DNA from: Oopsacas minuta
Taxonomy: Eukaryota > Porifera > Hexactinellida > Lyssacinosida > Leucopsacidae
Assembly: GCA_024704765.1 (NCBI GenBank)
Contig: JAKMXF010000363.1
Coordinates: forward strand, 102,706-166,705
Length of the DNA stretch: 64,000 nt
Direction: 5' to 3'
Position 1 is the stretch's first letter; every line of letters starts with the position of its first letter. This document shows positions 48,266-59,321 of the stretch, piece after piece. Both the position numbers and the translations under genes were made by a program. The notes under the pieces were generated by a model. It was not told the origin of the DNA and searched no databases. It saw nothing but the letters and a program-made list of their open reading frames with translations.

Positions 48266-48506
48266 TTATTTTTTCTTTTTTCCTTTTTCTTTTTTCCTTT
48301 CTTAGTTTCTGTCTTTACAAATCCTGTATAAGTTAGAAAATGTGCAGCATTGTGGCAGACATAATATGCGTCTACAATCTCTGTATGTGTCAGGGGCTCT
48401 TTGGTGGGTCCGGTAGGACCTGAGGACTTCTTTCCTTTTTTGTTTTCTTCTTTCCTGTAACTTTCTTCTTAGGACTCCCAGATCTACCGCGGGCCTTCCC
48501 AGGCAT
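48266..48506 (-). pseudogene. SMKR1: SMKR1-like small lysine-rich protein, frameshifted
   Basis: The minus strand starts MPGKARGRSGSPKKKVTGKK, a lysine-rich N-terminus as in small lysine-rich protein 1. After an A6 tract (T6 on the + strand, 48,436-48,441) the homologous frame is one base away: SSGPTGPTKEPLTHTEIVDA, then YYVCHNAAHFLTYTGFVK and a Lys/Gly tail ending at 48,266. The YYxxHNxAxxLxxxGF core matches vertebrate SMKR1. Total length is about 80 residues. With one extra A the two frames join, so either the assembly has a homopolymer error or the gene is broken. I see no splice pair that restores the frame. Confidence 0.72.
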
Positions 48507-48651
48507 GCTATTTATAGTAACAATTTATTGTTGTTTACATAACTAAATATGATAACTACAGATAATATCGCTGATAAGAACAATTGGATAGCAAATAACC
48601 GATCATTCAATAAGTACATATCCATGGTTCTTATAACTGGTATACTCTAGA

Positions 48652-49268
48652 TGCCGGTATATACTGCTACCGGTATATACTCTTACCGGTATATACTGTT
48701 ACCGGTATATACTGCTACCGGTATATACTGTTACCGGTATATACTGTTACCGGTATATACTGCTACCGGTATATACTGTTACCGGTATATACTGTTACCG
48801 GTATATACTGTTACCGGTATATACTGTTACCGGTATATACTGCTACCGGTATATACTGTTACCGGTATATACTGTTACCGGTATATACTGCCGTCGGTAT
48901 ATACTGTTACCGGTATATACTGTTACCGGTATATACTGTTACCGGTATATACTGTTACCGGTATATACTGCCGTCGGTATATACTGTTACCGGTATATAC
49001 TGTTACCGGTATATACTGTTACCGGTATATACTGTTACCGGTATATACTGCTACCGGTATATACTGTTACCGGTGTATACTGTTACCGGTATATACTGTT
49101 ACCGGTATATACTGCCGTCGGTATATACTATTACCGGTATATACTGTTACCGGTATATACTGTTACCGGTATATACTGTTACCGGTATATACTGTTACCG
49201 GTATATACTGTTACCGGTATATACTGTTACCGGTATATACTGTTACCGGTATATACTGCCCTCGGTGT
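48652..49268. repeat. 16-base minisatellite, about 38 copies
   Basis: The unit is CCGGTATATACTGTTA, with variants at the last four bases (GCTA, and GCCGTC in place of GTTACC). Two palindromes overlap in every unit: TACCGGTA and GTATATAC. Because 16 is not a multiple of 3, the + strand reads as a 16-residue repeat (RYILLPVYTVTGIYCY) with no stop, so a long open frame exists. I regard it as non-coding. Confidence 0.93.
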
Positions 49269-49347
49269 ATTCTGTATATTTAATATTTGTAATAAATTTT
49301 AATAAGCTATGATACATAAATGATTAAAGCTGCAATTTGATTGGTTA

Positions 49348-49871
49348 CTATACTGGCCATTCTTGTGTAGGCTTTATTGGGGGTAAGAACATATCTATTG
49401 GTGTGTTTGGTTGCTGGGGATCTTGCATCAGAGTTATACCTGTCTCCTCTCTAGTTAGATAGGTCCCTTGTCCTCTTTCACACCTCTTAACAACCATACA
49501 TATCAGGATAACAGCTGATGACGCTATTAACAGTAACATCGATATAAACAGGGGCAGTAGAAATGTTAGGATAGGTGTGAGAAGTGGCAGTTGTGTCGTG
49601 GTGGAATCTATAAATTTTACATAAAATATTTGCAAATAATATAATTTAATAAACTTACTTAAACAGAAATCTCCGCTGTACCTAGTTACGCAAAGGCACC
49701 GAAGGAATGTGTCGTTTTGTGTCTCACAAGCGGCACCGTTGGCACAAGGTGTGAAATCACATGGCGTGGTGATTGGACAAGAATTGAGAGAATAATTAGA
49801 AGCCCGCCCGGACAGGAGAGTAGCAATAGAGAGCTCATTTCCAAACAGAACTACATTCCTTATACAGCCAC
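49348..49871 (-). CDS. C-terminal exons of a LamG/EGF transmembrane protein
   Basis: Two minus exons (49871-49659 and 49607-49348) join in phase with good GTAAGT and TTTATAG sites. The first ends a laminin-G domain (GGCIRNVVLFGNELSIATLL) and encodes one EGF domain (CDFTPCANGAACETQ, then CLCVTRYSGDFC). The second has a Thr/Leu linker, one transmembrane helix (LLLIASSAVILICMVV), a basic stop-transfer VKRCERGQG and a cytoplasmic tail of about 45 residues ending EWPV. This layout is seen in Fat-like cadherins, Crumbs and neurexin relatives. No upstream exon is visible in the next 2.3 kb, which is repeat, so the 5' part is missing or remote. Confidence 0.75.
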
Positions 49872-49910
49872 CTGTAACCATGGGAACGTAAAATATTAAT
49901 ATTATTCTGC

Positions 49911-50440
49911 AATCCACTCAGCCAGCCATTTCAGTCACTTCTCAGCTACTATCCACTAAAAATCAATCCTTCAGAACACTAAAATCTACTTCAAAACAGA
50001 CTTGACTTCCTCCGAGATCGTTCACTGATTAACTAATGCAAGCTCTAGCATCTTCTTAGCCAGTTCAGCATACTCTCATCGACTCACAGCCTTCGAATCC
50101 TTCTACAATCACATCAAAATCCTTCACTGCTATCCATTTCAATCATTTAGTTACTTGAACTTGTCCTGAATGTGTGTTCTATAATACGCAGAAGATACTG
50201 TCGCTCCTTTCCTTATTTTCCTAAAATTCTGAGCCCCCACAGATTCCCAGAATGAATAGAAATAAAAGGAAAACTGAACTGCCTCCATCAACTACTCAAC
50301 TTCCTTCAATCCACTCAGCCAGCCATTTCAGTCACTTCTCAGCTACTATCCAATAAAAATCAATCCTTCAGAACACTAAAATCTACTTCAAAACAGACTT
50401 GACTTCCTCCGAGATCGTTCACTGATTAACTAATGCAAGC
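49911..50440. repeat. 133-base direct repeat pair
   Basis: Segments 49,911-50,043 and 50,306-50,438 are almost identical (one visible difference, CCACTAAAAATC against CCAATAAAAATC). Each begins AATCCACTCAGCCAGCCATT and ends CTAATGCAAGC. They are 395 bases apart. Confidence 0.88.
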
Positions 50441-50559
50441 AAAACTGCCACTGCCTCTGCCTCCATCAAGTACGCTCCTTAAACAATGAGCTTAAGAACA
50501 CCAGCTTGCAAACACCACCTCAGAGCTCTGAACATAGTTTTCCAAAGCCCCTACAAGGA

Positions 50560-52020
50560 GTACAAGTAATATTCTATTTAAAACAAAGATAGCATCTATA
50601 ACACAAACAAATCACACAACAGCTACACAACATTCAAACATCAGCCCTATCCACCTGCAATAAACAACAAAGTATTCTACAACAATACTCCAACAACACC
50701 TGCAACATTAATCTTAGAATAACAGCAATACAACAACAATACATTGTAATACAGGACAACTTCTACAACTTCATTTACAATGCAAAGAAATACATTACAA
50801 TACAGCATAATTTCCACAACAACATTTGCAAACTACAACACATAAGCAATACATTGCAACACAGCATAACTCCTACAACAACATTTGCAACATTAATCTC
50901 AAACTAACAGCAACACAACAACAATACATTGTAATACAGCAAATTTCCTACAACAACAGTTTACAACATAGCCTACAATTTTCCCTTCACAACATCCACA
51001 ATGCAAACGGTAAAGCAACACTTTGCAATACAGCATAATTTCTACAACAACATTTGCAATATACATCTTACTACAACAGCAATATAACACAGCATACAAG
51101 CAATATCCTACAACTTTCCTACTACAACATTTCACCTACAACATTTGCAATGTATCCTGCAACAGCACTACATTGCAATACAGTAATACATTGCAACACA
51201 GCGATACATTGCAATATAGCAATACATTGCAACTCAGCACTACTTCCAATGCTCACCAGAAGACACACAATGCACATACACGTGACACAATACAGACACA
51301 TATCAATAGGCAATTTATGGACACAATTACAGGCACATTCCTAAAGCTGAAATCTAATACCTACAGGACAGTTGAAAAGTGTACAAATACACGAAAGTTT
51401 AATGTTTTTCACTTCTGTTAATTTGCAATCTGAACTATTAAAAGTAACTTATTTACCTTGCCAAAATATCCCGTGATAATCCCGTGCTATCCCATCCCTG
51501 TCCCATTCGTTAATAAAGGAAGTAATACATTTAATAACAACATAGATCAACATACAGTACGAGTACAATACAAAACAGATGTAGAATGTAGAATGACAAT
51601 AACACTTATCCTTTGGATTGAGAATTTGTTCATCCTCTGTCCTTCACACCAACACCAGAATTACATCCAGAGTGAGTGAGTTACGCAAAACCATTCAACA
51701 TCAAGACCTACAAACAACAAGAATGATATCAAGTTTGACAACAAACTGTACACATAAATCACACAGCCTATTGCAAACACATAAAGCTAAGCTGCAACAA
51801 CAACATTTTGCAAACACAAAAGGCTAATACACTATTACATAGCTACATCTGTACAACATTACACACACAGACTACACCTCACCAGCTAATGCATAACATA
51901 TACACACACAAAGACTACACTACAGACACAATTATATGGCATAAGTGGACATACATTAAAGGCGTCAAATCAAAACATAAAACCACTACAACGACACAGC
52001 TGAAAAGAGTATAAATACAG
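50560..52020. repeat. CAA-rich tandem-like region
   Basis: The region is dominated on the + strand by irregular copies of CTACAACAACATTTGCAA and AATACATTGCAATACAG, densest in 50,700-51,240, and more A/C-biased beyond that. No convincing gene. Confidence 0.7.
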
Positions 52021-52208
52021 GCAAGTTCTGACATTTGGTACTTCTGTTCTTTTATTTCTGCAACATTAAAAGTTAATTATTACCTTGCTCAAAAACCTTC
52101 CTTAACTGTCTCCATTTGCTTGATTTAGTGACCAGGTATATCTATTGCTCTCTTCTTCATTTCCTTAGTTTAGTGACTTCTCCTTTGTATAGAACAACAA
52201 TAACTTGG

Positions 52209-54242
52209 TTACAGCTCAGTCTCTCTCTTGTTAGCCTCTGATAACAGAAACTCTAACTCTTTAACCGTGTACTTTTCCTGTTCTACCTGGTCCCTTGAAG
52301 TAGTAAGGTCTGTTTGCCTGGAATTAACTGCTAATTCAGTATCTGCTACTTCCTTTCTTAGCTTACTTATTGTTTCAGATAATTCTGTATTGATTGAAAC
52401 CATCTGTTCTAACTTAGTAATGGGCTCACTCAACTATAAATAGGAAATTAGGAGATCGAACTCAGTCAAAATGTATTAGAATAATCAGGATTATTATTAT
52501 TACTATTATTATTATTATTATTGACTTACTTGTTTGGTGTAATACTCTACGTCGTTTGTGAGTTTAGCATTTTCCAATAACACATCTTCTAACTTTTGTT
52601 TCTGGTTACATAGCTCTGATTCTTTGCTCAGAAATTCTTCTCCTTTCAACTCAATCTCTTTCCTACTGTCTCTAAGCTCAGCTTTCAAATTATTCGCTTC
52701 TTGCAGGTGATCATCTACAGAGTCAGCAGCTGTATTCGTTAACCATAAATTGAAATAAGTACACATTTCTCATTTAGTGAACAGATTTCAATTTACCTCC
52801 TGATTATCTTTGAGTACTTCCCTCTCTCTTCCAGCTGTTTTCAACTCCTCTATCTCCTTAGTATATCCTTCTACCTGTAAGACCAATTCCTGGGAATATA
52901 GTCTTGAAACCTCTTTATCCTTCCTAACAGATGATAGCTGTATACCTTGCTTAGTCCTGCTCTCTTTCTCATCAGTATACTCTATACGTAGAAGTGATAA
53001 AGACTTGCTCAGAGCCTCCATTTCATCTGATGTATTAGGTAGAACTTCTTGGAATTCTTTAACTTTATATTCCTTAAACTGATCTAGGTTCTCCCCACAT
53101 TCTTTCAGAGATTCCTCCAATTTATAAATCACAAATATTCATAATAACATCAACAAGTTATTTACCTATCTAGTTATATGCGAGAGGTTATTCGAGGGGA
53201 AATACCTCTGAGATGTCACTCTCATCTTCATCACAAACACCTATTTGTATTGCTTCAAAGTCATCAGGTTTGTCAACGAGTGAGTGGATAGAGTCTAATG
53301 CTTCAGACACCTGATAAGCTCGAGAGACACTTCGCTCATCAACATTCTCACTTGATCCGGACAGGTTACTGTTCAGGTAGTAGTGTCTGAGGTGAACATT
53401 CTGGCTGGGAGAGTACACGCTCTCTTGTCTCCTCGCCACCTGCAATCTCTCTGACACTTGTGTACAAGCTATGAAAGAAAAAGGGGCGGGGGAGGTTGTG
53501 GAATAGCAGAGAAGGCTTCAGCATCGATCAGATCACAATTTTCATCATCATTAATCACACGCTTCAGACAACTCAGACCACATTCTCTCACATAATCACT
53601 ATTGAGTAATTGAGCTACACGAATAAGCTCCAGCATGTAGTAGGCACGTGTTTCATTCTGTCTTACCAGAGAGGCTACCTCTGAGTATATCCGTTCCCTC
53701 ACTTGATCCAATACAGGAGACTCAACACCTGGGGAAACCCTCTTCTGTGAATTGTGACGAGTAACATGACCAGATTTCCTTCTGGGGGAAGCAGGAACAG
53801 CATTCACTTGTTGTTGGGGTTGTTTTCTGTAACAGTGCATAGGAGTGACCTCCCGTCTAGAAAGATTATCACGAGCTAAGGGCACACAGTGTTGAGATGA
53901 TATCATATTATCTGAGAAAGTTAGATCAGTTTGAGTACAGCTAGTAGTTACAGGCACACGAGGCTCATGTATCCACTGGTTAACCGGGTGTAAAGCAGGA
54001 TCAGGACCAGGACCAGGACCAGGACCAGGAGTAGGTAAGCTCTGGTACATATTAGCATCAGCTGAAGAGGGATAGAAGCCAGGAGTAGGTGTAGGGTAGC
54101 TGAGAAGGACAGGAGGAGCTGTCTGGTAGTAAGGAGTGACTGGAAGGGAATAAGGAGCACTAGGGAAAGTAGCACCGTGAGGAGTAGTGGCTACAGGGAT
54201 GTGAGGCTGTTGTATAGACAGAAATTGTGTCATCTGTTCGGC
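52209..54242 (-). CDS. PCM1-like coiled-coil protein
   Basis: Minus exons are 54242-53537, 53468-53206, about 53115-52796, about 52745-52528 and 52433-52209. The ATG at 54,233 could be the start, after a 5' UTR acceptor (GTATTTTAG). The N-terminal third is Pro/Gln/Tyr-rich (YSLPVTPYYQTAPPVLLSYP) with a GPGPGPG run. Residues about 190-240 read RIYSEVASLVRQNETRAYYM, then LELIRVAQLLNSDYV, closely resembling the C-terminal domain of pericentriolar material 1, the centriolar-satellite scaffold. About 240 residues of coiled coil follow (e.g. LSEPITKLEQMVSINTE) to a stop after ANKRETEL. In PCM1 the coiled coils come first. The phase between exons 3 and 4 is not resolved. Confidence 0.68.
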
Positions 54243-54580
54243 TAAAATACAGAGGGGTCAAATGTGCGAAAATATACACATTAGAAAACTTGTAAATGTG
54301 CACAACAAGAGGTCACTACAAGTACACATGCCAAATTTGGTGTCTTAACTTAGAAAGGTGTGAACAATAGAGCGCAAACATATACGTATATATTATATAT
54401 ACTCAACCATTTTACAACTGAGCCACTATACTATGCAATAGTATTAATCGGAATAGCAAAAATAGAATATACAATCACATACTCAGAGTGCATTACTTAG
54501 ATTTACAGCAGCTTGGTATTTGTTTCGCTTAGCAAACAAAAGTAACATTGCAATGCCATATAAGTAAAAATTGATCATTC
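54243..54580. other. Gap between the Ig exons and the PCM1-like gene
   Basis: No clear gene. The last Ig exon's GTAAGA donor (about 54,590) is phase-compatible both with a short exon near 54,525 and with the PCM1-like exon at 54,242. Confidence 0.3.
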
Positions 54581-55505
54581 GAGTTTCTTACTGAGTACTT
54601 GAATAGATACGAGTCTTGAATAGAGATATCTATTTGCTACAACGGAATTATCATCAATAGTTTCCACGATACACTGGTACTCTCATGTGTCTAACTCCTG
54701 GGTGTCTCTGAAGAGTAAAGTTCCTTGGTGGGGAGATACGTAACTCACTCTGTTGCTAGTCTGATGAGGAATATACGTATATATATATATATATATATAT
54801 TTTTAGCGGGGATAAGGCATTATATTTAGCTGCAAAAGGATTCCATCTACTAGCCACTTAAACGATAGAGAGAGTTCCTCATCTACACTAGCCTGATATA
54901 CCAGATAGTCATCTTGGGCTAGTGCAAAAGAGCCAGAGGAAGGCTCATGTATGAATCTAGTATCATCTAAATGAATAAGAATTAGTCTTGATTGATAATT
55001 TGGTAAACAAATAATCGATATGTTTACAAATATACATAACTATACAAATAATAATTACTTAGTATGGTGATGTAAGTACTTCTGGTGTATTAAACCGAAA
55101 GAGTTGGAAACGATACAAGTGTAATTTCCGCTATCTTCTTTAAAGAGAGAATTCTTCACAAGAATACCAGGTGCAGGAGAGTAGACAAATATCTCAATAA
55201 ACGAAAATTAATTTCTTATAAAACCTATCACTGATAAGATATTTCATATTTGTAATCTCGTTGTCAGACCTACCCAAACTAAGCAATAAAATACAGCTAA
55301 ACAATGAAACATCAATTTACCCTTGAGTAATAGCATCATTAAGAGGAATAAAGTCTCTGTTCCAAGAGTATTGGGGGGGGGGCGGAACTGAGTCACCTGA
55401 GCAATTGAGTGAAAGAGGAGGATAAGTGAATATAATTACAGATGGCAAGTGTTCACAACCCAGAAATCTGGGAGAATAACCTAAATGTAGTTGTGACGCA
55501 ATCAT
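54580..55505 (-). pseudogene. Two Ig-like domains, damaged or mis-modelled
   Basis: Minus-strand pieces in order: 55,505-55,318 (FTYPPLSLNCSGDS, then QYSWNRDFIPL), 55,192-55,070 (LFKEDSGNYTCIVSNSFG), 54,968-54,800 (DEELSLSFKWLVDGILL) and about 54,765-54,590 (GTLLFRDTQELDT, stop, EYQCIVETIDDNSVVANRYL). Together they make the B-C and F-G strands of two Ig domains with the usual Cys and Trp. In the second F strand, where DxGxYxC is expected, the Gly codon reads TGA. Splice phases between pieces do not all agree. It is an Ig cell-surface protein or a pseudogene of one. Confidence 0.55.
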
Positions 55506-55509
55506 AGTA

Positions 55510-56270
55510 CGTATACGAAAGTTTACTTGAGATATACACTTTTATCACTATCAACTTATAACTTTCCGCAAGTTCTAATCACCGAATTTACCATTACAAA
55601 AGTATTTTCATACTAATATTCACAAAATTGATACAATTAAGTAAAGATTGCATATCGTATTACCTCGAATAATCCGCGGGGCAATTATTAATTTCAAGCA
55701 CCCTTCAGAGGGAAATTTAGATTTTTGTAAGCACGATTATTCCGACATAATCATACCTATGTTTATGCAATATGTATATATATATCCTTACAAACTGTAG
55801 ATTGACCAAAATAAAGTGGAGTAATGGTTCACTGTATGTAGTTATATATTTTTAGGACCCTCAGGGGGGGCGAATATTCGAGGTAATACGGGAATTTCAT
55901 ATCTACAGGGAAACTTTGGGGGAAGATCGAATTACTGTCGTAATATACAACAATTTCAAGCAGAAAATGTCCAGCCGGCAGACTGGTAGTGCAGCTCAGG
56001 GTCATGTACTTTTGTTCTTTCAAGGGGAGCAAGTCTCCCCCACCCCCAAGAAAATGCCGCAATCACTGGACCCGACTGATTATAGGATCCTGGATCAGAT
56101 AAATATCTTTCAAATATTATAAATATAGATTTGAAAATATCAAAATTATAATTCCCTTACTCGATTACTCCTTACTAGAAGTTGAAATAAATTCTCTGCC
56201 ATGATTTTGAATATTAAGAATTAATATATGTGAAAACATTATATTTTAATGAATCATTGTTCATTTTACA
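55510..56270. other. Uncertain exon-like frame
   Basis: A minus frame at 56,062-55,829 (EQKYMTLSCTTSLPAGHFLL) could be another Ig B-C exon upstream of the Ig pieces, but I cannot join it. The rest looks non-coding, with a G8 run near 55,375 and a G7 run near 55,864. Confidence 0.25.
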
Positions 56271-56273
56271 ACA

Positions 56274-57176
56274 TCAGTCTAGTACCACATAAGATTTACT
56301 AGGGAAAATTTGTCCTACACTAGAAGAACGTGTACTGAGTTGAAAACTTTCGAAATCATCATCATCACAATGAGTAGAGATCGCTTCTAACTGCACAGCT
56401 TTCTGCCTAGTCAAAAGTTCAAGAGGGAGTGAAATGTTGTTAAGCTGACCCAAAGTTCGCAAATCGAAATAATATTTAGCGTATAGACTTAAAGGGACAT
56501 TAACATCCAATTGTAATAAGTCAAAAAAATCTCTTTCCATTTTATTGACATCATCAACTTGTAATTCTTTGAAAAGCTGACAATAATCCGCATTCCACAC
56601 GGCTTTATCATTCCATACTTTCGAAGCTAACAAGATAGATCCAAACAATATTCGTTTCCAAGTAAAAACTGAAATATGAATCCCTGCGTATATAAGAAGG
56701 CGCTCCAAATAGATAAGAGAAATAATTGCACATTCTGGTGTCAACTCTGCTGGATAAAAAAGCTGTTTCATGAATCTATAAATGGTCTTGGTTTCTGGAA
56801 TAAGGCAGCTATCGAAACAAATTGCATTGTGACTTGAAATTGGGTGTAAACGCTCATCAAAAACATCCAAGTTACGAGGTTGTTGGTTTTTAGAATCGAA
56901 TATGAGTAAATTATGCACTGCTAACGCTACTGATTTTAGGGTATGCTTCATATTTGGTTGTGCAACTGTATTTGAATCGATAAAAACACTACTGGTGGAG
57001 GAGGACCTCCGAATTCCATTATGATTCCCAATTATGGGTAAGTGGTTGTTGTTGTTAAAATAGAAGGACCCGAGGAACAAACTACCAATGAGCTCTTCGG
57101 GTTCACTAATATCTGTTAGCGAAGGGTATATCGGAATGAAATATTCTGTATCGGTCTCAGAGTTCTGTTCAGGTGT
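56274..57176 (-). CDS. CCNY: Cyclin Y
   Basis: One large minus exon encodes 300 residues of cyclin Y, the membrane-anchored cyclin that activates CDK14 and CDK16. Conserved blocks are SSVFIDSNTVAQPNMKHTLK, ETKTIYRFMKQLFYPAELTP, ECAIISLIYLERLLIYAGI, TWKRILFGSILLASKVWNDK, AVWNADYCQLFKELQVDDVN and NVPLSLYAKYYFDLRTLGQL, covering the whole cyclin box, then a short C-terminal tail. It begins after an acceptor (GCCTATAG) with no Met upstream in the exon, so N-terminal exons must exist. The usual MGN myristoylation start of cyclin Y was not found nearby. The best phase-0 partner is the exon at 57622-57527. Confidence 0.93.
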   Translation of the reverse strand, partial: TPEQNSETDTEYFIPIYPSLTDISEPEELIGSLFLGSFYFNNNNHLPIIGNHNGIRRSSSTSSVFIDSNTVAQPNMKHTLKSVALAVHNLLIFDSKNQQPRNLDVFDERLHPISSHNAICFDSCLIPETKTIYRFMKQLFYPAELTPECAIISLIYLERLLIYAGIHISVFTWKRILFGSILLASKVWNDKAVWNADYCQLFKELQVDDVNKMERDFFDLLQLDVNVPLSLYAKYYFDLRTLGQLNNISLPLELLTRQKAVQLEAISTHCDDDDFESFQLSTRSSSVGQIFPSKSYVVLD

Positions 57177-57504
57177 CTATAGGCAAAATTAAATAAATCG
57201 ACCCTTGCTAGCGTAGCAACTAGATGTGACATAGGAATTTGAAAATAGCTACATACGTAGTTAATACAACAATTAACTTGAGTGAATGACTTATTAATTA
57301 ATCACACATTCAATGATTAGATACAGCAACCCTTAAGAATAATAATTCAATATTAATTAGTTCCGAAGTAATTTCTGGTATTAAATGTAATGCGAGAAAT
57401 ATGGAAATTTAAAGAAAACAAATTACTACAAAACAATAACGTCAATTATAGAAATGAGTATTATATAACTCACATTGCGGATAGAACATACCAGTAAAGA
57501 TTCA

Positions 57505-58293
57505 TGTTTTGTTCGAGATTTTTTACATGCCTATCAACTTCTGCTGGCCTAGATCGTTTGCGTGAAGAACTATCACCAATTTTAACAACTGTAGGGCGTT
57601 GAGAATCAGACACACTGTAATCCTATTTAAGATTAAAAATAGAAACATAATTCGTAGGGATGTATTAAATTGTCACCTCCAAATTGGGACGATTTAAGGG
57701 TGAATTATTGGAATTATCAACATTTGAATACAGTGGATTCCGGTTATAAGAACATGTATGCTACTCACAAGGGTGTTCTTATAACCAGCATCCATTAGGA
57801 ACAATCATACTACTTACTAAATTGTATGTTTGTAAGCGAACTGAATAAATACAATTACTACGGAGATTCATATACATTTTCAGTGAAGATAACTTAATCT
57901 CTCAAGTAATATAATTCTATAAATACTTACCCATTGTCCTGACTCTAATTGGAAATTTGGAGGAGCGAGTTGTGTTATGGGTCCTCTAGATGCCGACTAG
58001 TAGATAGATAGAGAGATAGATAGATAGGCTAGACCAGACTAGACTAGATTAGACTTACCGTCGCAGATTCAAATAATTGTCCCGGTTCTTGGGTGGGGAA
58101 AGAAGAATTAGGAGAACATTCATCAGTATTGTCTAATAGCTAAACGAAAAAACAAAAACACATAATATCAAATAAATATTAAACACATTACGTGGACCCC
58201 TCCCATAACTGCAATACAAATTTTGAGACTCTATGGACCCGGTACTGTCGTCCGTAACCGTTCTATTATTGTATAAAGATATTACCTGTTCAG
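57505..58293 (-). repeat. Tandem duplication, copy 1 (tail exons)
   Basis: This stretch matches 59,450-60,544 at near identity over introns and exons. It carries exons 58709-58286 (only its end, ASQTEQ, is duplicated), 58139-58059, 57996-57931 and 57622-57527. It lacks a 186-base exon and about 100 bases of coding sequence found in copy 2. A TAGA microsatellite near 58,000-58,040 is shared by both copies. Confidence 0.9.
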
Positions 58294-58709
58294 TCTGTGA
58301 TGCTTCGATAGATAGATAATCGTCAAGAGTAAGCCCAGGTATGACGTCAGGTTTTTGAGGGCCAGCAACAACGAGATCTGGAATGTGTTGAATATTCGAA
58401 GGAGAATCCTTTATTATTGAACTATGTGTAAGTGATGGTAATGAATTCTTAGTCATCAGATCAGTTGTATTGCTAGAACCAACTGAAACTGAATCTAAAG
58501 ATGGTGTTAGAATATATCTAGGACCATCTTGATATCTATCTCTCACTTCGTCGCTAACAATTGGTATACATATACTTTTATCTGAGTCTTGGTCATTCAT
58601 AGAATCGGAAGGAAGTTTACGTCGAACAGAGGTCTTCTCAGTTTCATGATTTGGGTAGGATTTTTGGCTGCTAGAGATCTCTACCTCGGAAGGCATACTG
58701 CTCTTATCG
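57527..58709 (-). CDS. Cytoplasmic-tail-like exons upstream of cyclin Y
   Basis: Exons 58709-58286 (DKSSMPSEVEISSSQKSYPN to ASQTEQ), 58139-58059 (LLDNTDECSPNSSFPTQ to FESAT), 57996-57931 (SASRGPITQLAPPNFQLE) and 57622-57527 (DYSVSDSQRPTVVKIGD to AEVDRH) join in phase 0. They are Ser/Pro-rich, without a recognised domain. The last three are duplicates of exons in the receptor gene to the right. They could be the 5' exons of cyclin Y (phase fits) or a decaying partial paralogue of the receptor. Confidence 0.6.
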
Positions 58710-58780
58710 CTCACTATAGAATATGGAAATGTAGGTATACATGTAAATCAGGAGAAGTAGAGAGAAGATTATAGCAATAC

Positions 58781-59075
58781 ATTAGCAAATTGATGGGAGG
58801 TAGATATAAGAATGTCTTGCCTACTATGGCGAAACCTCCACAAACGACCCAAAATACTACCCAGTTCCCCATTCTTGCTAAATTCCACAGTTCATTTGTA
58901 TGGGACGAGGTACCATGAATTCGCTCTATATATTTTCTCTCCGTTTCTACGTTTGTGGAGGTATCACTGCCATAGGAGGGAAAATTCGCTTTTCGGCAGG
59001 TTTTTGTAAGACAACAATCAACATAAACACGAAAAGGTGAGACAATTGACATAGTTACACCAAATTTTATCATGG
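58781..59075 (-). CDS. Possible membrane-helix exon
   Basis: After an acceptor (CTTCGCACAG) the minus strand is open for over 100 codons: ERKYIERIHGTSSHTNELWN, then a hydrophobic segment GNWVVFWVVCGGFAIVGKTF that could span a membrane. It joins in phase with the receptor exon ending at 59,342 (GTAAGT donor) and, with a weaker donor, with the exon at 58,709. It might instead be a stand-alone ORF of 119 residues ending at 58,714. Part of it (58,821-58,853 and 58,946-58,980) forms an imperfect inverted repeat, which lowers confidence. Confidence 0.4.
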
Positions 59076-59321
59076 CTGTGCGAAGGAAAATGAAGATTAA
59101 GAACTATGCAGTATAAATACGTATAGAATGTAATTGAGTTCTATTAATAGTAACACTATGGCAACTATTGAGCACAAATATATCCATAGTTATGTGCGAA
59201 TAAATAATGACGTCTGATTACCTTATAAGGAAACAGGATAGACGCAATGGTATTTACATTCTTGTAATTTGGAATTTTACAAATTAGTGCGGTATTATGA
59301 ATTATATTTTAAAGTCGAGCA

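Noticed and set aside
48651-49283. A 210-codon open frame of a 16-residue repeat
   Set aside because: It follows automatically from a 16-base minisatellite whose + strand has no stop codon; no promoter, start context or splice context supports a protein.
50560-52020. Several open frames rich in Gln/Asn/Thr
   Set aside because: They arise from CAA/ACA-rich repeats and shift frame from copy to copy.
55829-56122. Overlapping open frames on both strands near 56.0 kb
   Set aside because: No conserved domain, no consistent splice partners; at best an Ig-like piece, reported only as uncertain.
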